A stretch of DNA of 64,000 bases, from contig OZ316896.1 in assembly GCA_973895155.1 (NCBI GenBank), forward strand, positions 12,152,001 to 12,216,000, read 5' to 3'. Made by a program: the position numbers and the translations under genes. The notes beneath the pieces are model-generated. The model was not told the origin of the DNA. It saw only the letters and a program-made list of their open reading frames with translations, and made no database searches. The DNA is from Marsupella aquatica (Eukaryota; Marchantiophyta). Positions 59,483 through 64,000 of the stretch are shown here, one piece after another (position 1 is the stretch's first letter; every line of letters starts with the position of its first letter).

Positions 59483-59626
59483 ACAGAACAGTGGCAGAAT
59501 TCTGCAAAAACTTGATGGAGCTCGAGTCTGGAAAACCACTGATCCAGTCCAGACACGTAACTCATGTTGAAACCACCGATCCAGGAGCTCCATCAAGTTT
59601 CTGCGAAATTTCTGCTACTGTTCTGT
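59483..59626. repeat. Imperfect hairpin, ~41-bp arms, 61-bp loop
   Basis: Arm 59483-59523 begins ACAGAACAGTGGCAGAA and ends ACTTGATGGAGCTC. Arm 59585-59626 is its reverse complement with about six differences. The loop contains CAGACACGTAACTCATGTTG, nearly the same as CAGACACATGACTCATGTTG at 58870-58889 inside the lipase first exon. Confidence 0.8.
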
Positions 59627-60089
59627 GCAGTCAGGGAAGCTTTTGAGCTGCGTCCTAGAGGAGTGCCTCATGGTCAACACTGGAAGTCTTCCACCCCTTT
59701 TTGTAGTCTTCCATCCCTTTTTGCAAGGGGCCCTTAATAGTTAAAAAATGGTGGGGGCCAGCTAAAAAGCTTTCGCCATTTTTGTGGTTGGCTAGTATTT
59801 TACTGTCTCATTAACTAGTGTACCACCTAATCTTTTCTGTCTCATTAGCCATTGTTCCACTTAATCACAGGCACCATTGGTTAGAATCTAATGGTCATCC
59901 TTAAATCTAGGGTGATCTGACTATAAGGAAAATATTTAGATAAGAAATATTTTGAGTATCTTCTCCTTTTCACACTGAATATTTGCCACTCTGCAAAAAA
60001 ATATGCTGGTGGGGGCTCTTAAGTGTATCTTTGTCCAAAGCAAAGTGGAGGGCCAGTTGCACACCCTAAAGTTAAATAGCCAGACTGCC
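59627..60089. repeat. Dispersed repeat copy (inverted relative to 31.2 and 44.9 kb)
   Basis: 59800-60000 read in reverse complement carries AGATTCTAACCAATGG, GTGCCTGTGATTAAGTGGAA, GGCTAATGAGACAG and GCAAATATT, matching the family at 31189-31340 and 44930-45060. No gene. Confidence 0.6.
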
Positions 60090-60350
60090 AGAGCCAAAAA
60101 AAGTTAAATGGCCTGAGCCAAATATGACACCCTAAAGGCTAGGAGAGGTCCCAGATTCAATCCCCCCCTCACAAACAAGGGGTGTGGAGGGTGTGTGTTT
60201 TTGTGAGTGAGGTGTACTAGTGGGAGTATTGGTGTACTCTGGCTGACCACTTTGGGGCCCTTGTATAACCCTCTCCCCTTCCTGGAGAGGTCCCTACGGG
60301 ATCCTTGGGTATGGCCCCCCTTGTGGGTTGTCCTACAGTGGTGCATACTT
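60090..60350 (+). repeat. SINE-like dispersed repeat
   Basis: A tRNA-like B-box segment GGTCCCAGATTCAATCC lies at 60147-60163, followed by CACAAACAAGGGGTGTGG and a body (GTGGGAGTATTGGTG, TTTGGGGCCCTTGTATAACC, GGGATCCTTGGGTATGG) shared with 21605-21780 and, inverted, 21940-22100. The head matches 31381-31396 (minus). The A box and the 3' tail are not defined. Confidence 0.5.
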
Positions 60351-60529
60351 TAAAATAGAAAGTTTATCCTTCAATGAATGGGTCTGCTTTTGGCTTTCAA
60401 AGTGAAATAAAATGGCTCACTTCTACGAGTCACGTGTTTTACAATAAATGTTGTCTTGTAGTTGAGTGAACATTGACCGGAAACTGCTACCGGTTCCTCT
60501 CCTTGAATGAAAAAGAATTCTAAGTGTCA

Positions 60530-61420
60530 CTAGGCCTATTGAGTTGGTCTAAAGGAAATGGACCAAGCTGTGACTTCTGTTGAGAGTCTTTGTATTTATT
60601 ATCTCTAGACTCCACTTTTTGGGGAGGATGTGTGTTAACTCTAGCGTGGAATAAAAATAAAATCCTAATGTCACTAGAGACCTCTGTACCCCACTTTTGG
60701 GGGGATCTGTGTTAAAAAGGAAAACGGGGAAGCCAAGATTCGAACCAACACCCTCTCTCACCACACTCTCACCCATCTACCACCAGGACATGGCCTGCTC
60801 GATGTTACCAATGGCGCATTTGATGGATTTAGCTGCATTCTATGCATAGCTAACCTGCACCAACCGGCTACCGGCAGCGACCGCCTGCGCAACGGACAAC
60901 ATTCAAATTCATTCCCATGACTTATATAGGGTCTAGAGATAATAAATGCAAAGACTCTCAATAGAAATTGCTTTTGGCATTCAAGGTGAAAAAATAAAAT
61001 GTCAGGTCTAGAGATAATAAATGCAAAGACTCTCAACATAATTCACAGTTTGGTCCATTCTTTTAGACCATGCAACTCAATAGGCCAAAGAAAATGTCAG
61101 GTATAGAGATAATAAATGCCCCTTCTTAGTTTTATTTATAAGCAGTTGAAGTCAAGTTTCCCTACCTGAAAAACCAAATTAGTCATTTCAAAATTCTCAG
61201 ACTAAGAAAAAAATGGCCACTTGGTCCATTCCTTGAGACCATCTCAAGAGGAGGTCTAAGAGAATTTCACAGAATGCAAAGACCCTGAAAAGAAACGAAC
61301 AAAAATGCCCATTGTTCCCTTCCTTTAGACTACCTCAAGAAAAGGTCTAAGCCAATGTCAGATCTAGAGATAATATATGCAAAGACGTTGAATAGAATTG
61401 GCAATTTTGTCCATTCTTTT
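60530..61420. repeat. Inverted and tandem copies of a ~80-bp motif
   Basis: TCTAGAGATAATAAATGCAA then AGACTCTCAA...TTGGTCCATTCTTTTAGACCA...CTCAATAGGCC appears at about 60931, 61009 and 61097 (plus), in weaker form at 61361 (plus), and inverted at 60535-60610. 60737-60746 (minus GGTTCGAATC) is another tRNA-box-like core, part of a minus-strand SINE-like segment at 60600-60790. Confidence 0.65.
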
Positions 61421-62345
61421 GGAGGTCTAAGTTTTTGACAAAAAAAATATGCACACATTTAGAGAAAAGGGGCATCTCACATTTAGAAAAAAATTTGCTG
61501 CCCCAAGTTCTTGTTTGCCCCCCCTTAGCCCAAAGTTGCCTTGTTACCTTGTAGGAGAATATCAAATTGGTTTGAGCACCTTTTTGGATTGTTTACCTAT
61601 CCACTCAAGGAAAGGCTATATAATAACAGTAAGGTCAAGTTTGTCACCTTTTCTTATTTAAGTTCCCAAATTGATTTCTGACCGTCAAATTTTCCTGGAT
61701 TTAACGATGATCAGGCCGCTGTAAGATAGTCAGGCTGATGGTCAGGGGCCGCTGTAAGATAGTGCCAATTTAGCATGACGTCAACTTCACGTGATAGTCC
61801 TGAAATGAATTGCTTTCCTGAGCTCTAGCTAGGGGTTGTTGGTGTAGAGTCTGAGTAATTATAGCATGGTCATCCTCCAGCTTGTTTTTTGTCGTTTAGG
61901 AAACTAAAATACATTTATTTTCTCCGGACGAAATAAATACAACAGCTGACAATAAAGATTCCAATGAGAAACATCAGCCAATGGCAAAGTTTTAAAAAAT
62001 TAATACCAACAAAATAACTTTGGATTTCATGCAAAATTACATTTGGCTCTGAAAATGGTCCTACCCTACCTTTCAATGTACAGTAAGTGAGAGGGGGACT
62101 TCATTATTTATTGCATAGCATGTTGTTAAAGCCCAATGCCTGTGCTCTGCACAATTGTTGTTACTGCCAGGGGGCCATTGCAGCTATATGAAGGCAAGGA
62201 ATTGTCACAGAAAAATCTAGCCAGAGGTGCTGCTTGGGCACCCGGCAGCACAATTGAATTTTTGTCAAGAGGGCTAGCGAGGGAGGGATGAGAGGGCGAG
62301 ACATGGGCAAAGGTGTGGGGAGGGGGAGTAGAGAAATGGGAGGGG
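61421..62345. other. AT-rich intergenic DNA
   Basis: A short direct duplication of GGCCGCTGTAAGATAGT is at 61713 and 61748. No gene. Confidence 0.5.
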
Positions 62346-62373
62346 GGAAAAGAAAGAAAGAAAGAAAGAAAGA
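62346..62373 (+). repeat. (GAAA)n microsatellite
   Basis: About six AAAG/GAAA units after a GGGAGGGGGG tract. Confidence 0.95.
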
Positions 62374-62504
62374 CCACTTCCCTTGGCAAACCGTCAGGCG
62401 CAGATCAATGCATTGAGGCAGGCCAGACCGCCAACATGGACCAAGGCAGCACATGGGCAGGCTTTAGGAGGGGTCTGCTTGCAATCCAATGGTGCATACA
62501 AAAT

Positions 62505-62905
62505 ATGCCCATCATCCATCGATCAAAGGCGCACTCTGTATGAATGTCTACTAAAACAGATACAGTAGATCATTTCTTACACTACAAGGTTGATTTGGAT
62601 TGTCTCTAATGGCCATAGAACTAGGCCCATCATCCTATTGGGTGAGACTTGATTATGATTGTCTCTAAAAGTGGCATAAAAGTAGGCCCTTCATCCATTA
62701 CGGATTTAGAGTTCACTGTGATGGAGGTCTACTAAAAGAGATGGATCATTTCCTACACTACATCCATTATGGATCCAGAGTTTTTTTTATATTAATTGTC
62801 TTTAATAGTGGCATAAATTAATGCCCATCATCCATTATGGATCCAGAGTTCACTGTGTGTATGGAGGTCTACTTAAATAGATGGATCATTTCTTACACTA
62901 CAGTG
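62505..62905 (+). repeat. ~135-bp tandem repeat, about three units
   Basis: GCCCATCATCCAT, GATCCAGAGTTCACTGTG, ATGGAGGTCTACT-AAA, AGATGGATCATTTCTTACAC and TACA recur with end anchors near 62583, 62762 and 62903. Between them AATTGTCTCTAA-AGTGGCATAAA repeats. The first unit is partial. Confidence 0.85.
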
Positions 62906-62932
62906 TTGGTTTTGATTCTCGCACGGTTCTCC

Positions 62933-62966
62933 TCGTGGCCCCCTCGTGGCCCCCTCGTGGCCCTAC
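62933..62966 (+). repeat. 11-bp tandem repeat, three units
   Basis: CTCGTGGCCCC is repeated three times without change in the shared bases. Confidence 0.95.
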
Positions 62967-63469
62967 CGCCCTGCTTACGTATGCCCTCTTCCTATGCGGC
63001 TTTATTAGAGTCAATGTACACAAGTTTCATGTTTCCCTCTGGATGACCCTCTCTATGATTTTGATTCTACGGCCTTTCTCCTCATGGCACTACCACAATC
63101 CTCAGGTCTGACCAATTCCCATGATTTGGCTTTAGACTCAATGTCCACAGTTTCATGTTTTGCTGTGGACATTGACCCACTCTACAATCCCTCTATGTTC
63201 CTTAGAAAAACATAACGGTTGGCTGATAGCATGTCTAAGGGTCCCTGGTCCTTTCACAATCTGGGATCACACATCTTGGATCAAATATCCATCTGGACCT
63301 TTGAAAAATCCAAGGTCCAAGCTAGATCCATCTTCAGCATCCAAGATCCAAGCTAGATAAATCTTCCCAAGATAATGATCAAAGTATTTTTGCAACCCAA
63401 CCCGGGAACATTATCCCAAAGACAATAGACCCAATAAATGGGGAGCCATTATCCCAAAGGCAACTGACA
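62967..63469. other. Intergenic DNA
   Basis: Short imperfect duplications only (for example CCAAGATCCAAGCTAGAT near 63310 and 63342, GCCATTATCCCAAAG-like near 63410 and 63446). No gene. Confidence 0.5.
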
Positions 63470-63640
63470 TGATAAAGGGGAATACACATACTTTTTACAG
63501 AAAAGGGTCAAATAGAGTACAAAAGAATAAACAAGAGAGGTCCCAAGTGGACAAAACCAAACACAAAAGAAGTGAGCAAAAGGAAACCCCTAAAAACCAA
63601 GAAAGAGGAACTAAAACTACCGCAAATGGACCGAGGTCCT
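63470..63640 (-). repeat. Inverted copy of the 32.9-kb element interior
   Basis: CTTTTTACAGAAAAGGGTCA, GAGTACAAAAGAATAAACAA, CCAAGTGGACAAAA, AAAAGAAGTGAGCAAAAGGA and AACCCCTAAAAACC are the reverse complement of 32940-33085. 63618-63638 matches CCATTTGCG of 32910 inverted. Terminal inverted repeats are not present here. Confidence 0.8.
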
Positions 63641-64000
63641 CATCATTCCTAGCAAATGTGGCAAAAAGCTAATGGTCTACATCAAGTGTCGAAACTAAAT
63701 CAGCAAGTGGGACTGGAATGTCCTCTAGGGGGCCTAGCCGCTGCGGAGTCACACTAGCACCCACTGTCAGAGATCGACGATAGATGGCCCAAGCTTGAGC
63801 ACGCTGTAAGGTGACTGAAATGCATTGGCGAAAGTGCATGGTCAAAACAGATAGCGGGGGTCCGGTGGGACCCATCCGGCCGTGAACATCCCAATCGAGC
63901 AGCTTGGCGAAGAAGCCCGTCGAACTGATGATGGAGACGCCCAAATGTCTCAAGAGCAAGGGACACGAAGCTATCAGGGGGAGGAAACAGGGTAAACCCC
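63641..64000. other. Window edge, unassigned
   Basis: A minus ORF (63669-63959, 96 codons) has no recognisable motif and may continue outside the window. Possibly retroelement-derived. Confidence 0.3.

Overview
The window reads as nuclear DNA of a plant-lineage (streptophyte) eukaryote. Genes are split by GT-AG introns, mostly 80-570 bp. The two ER chaperones end in HDEL, a DAD1-type plastid lipase is present, and about half of the sequence is AT-rich repeat-laden intergenic DNA. An early-diverging land plant such as a bryophyte would fit, but the sequence alone does not prove the taxon. All exon models were built by hand from splice signals, reading phase and protein-family conservation.

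Layout. 1-15.5 kb: repeat-rich and gene-poor. It holds two diverged 0.8-kb direct repeats, short tandem arrays, a 470-bp ORF that looks transposon-associated, and an AT-hook repeat ORF broken by one stop codon. An inverted-repeat pair at 4.3 and 13.8 kb brackets most of it. 15.5-18.6 kb (minus): a complete 7-exon BiP gene (ER HSP70). 18.6-23.5 kb: the shared upstream region, with UPR-type promoter motifs near BiP and then tandem and inverted repeats. 23.6-29.8 kb (plus): a complete 17-exon GRP94 gene (ER HSP90). 34.0-35.5 kb (plus): an intronless equilibrative nucleoside transporter. 36.2-40.0 kb (minus): a 12-exon Rsm22/METTL17-like mitoribosome assembly factor. It lies head to head, 168 bp apart, with a short plus-strand ORF that looks like an organelle transit peptide and runs straight into a 58-bp minisatellite (40.4-41.2 kb). 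41-50 kb: repeats, transposon relics and unassigned DNA. 50.7-54.3 kb (plus): a 6-exon coiled-coil protein of unknown function. 56.6-59.0 kb (minus): a DAD1-like phospholipase A1 gene frameshifted by a 16-bp insertion just before its W-R-G-T motif. 59-64 kb: hairpins, SINE-like elements and tandem repeats.

How the genes fit together. BiP and GRP94 act in the same compartment (ER lumen) on the same clients and are usually co-induced by the unfolded protein response. Here they are adjacent and divergently transcribed, 4.96 kb apart start to start, and both upstream regions carry the octamer ATCACGTC. The other genes are individually recognisable, but I see no operon-like or pathway link among them. 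The points most worth following up are the BiP/GRP94 pair, the templated-looking insertion in the lipase, the one-stop AT-hook repeat ORF, the orphan transit-peptide ORF abutting the minisatellite, and the unrecognised coiled-coil gene.
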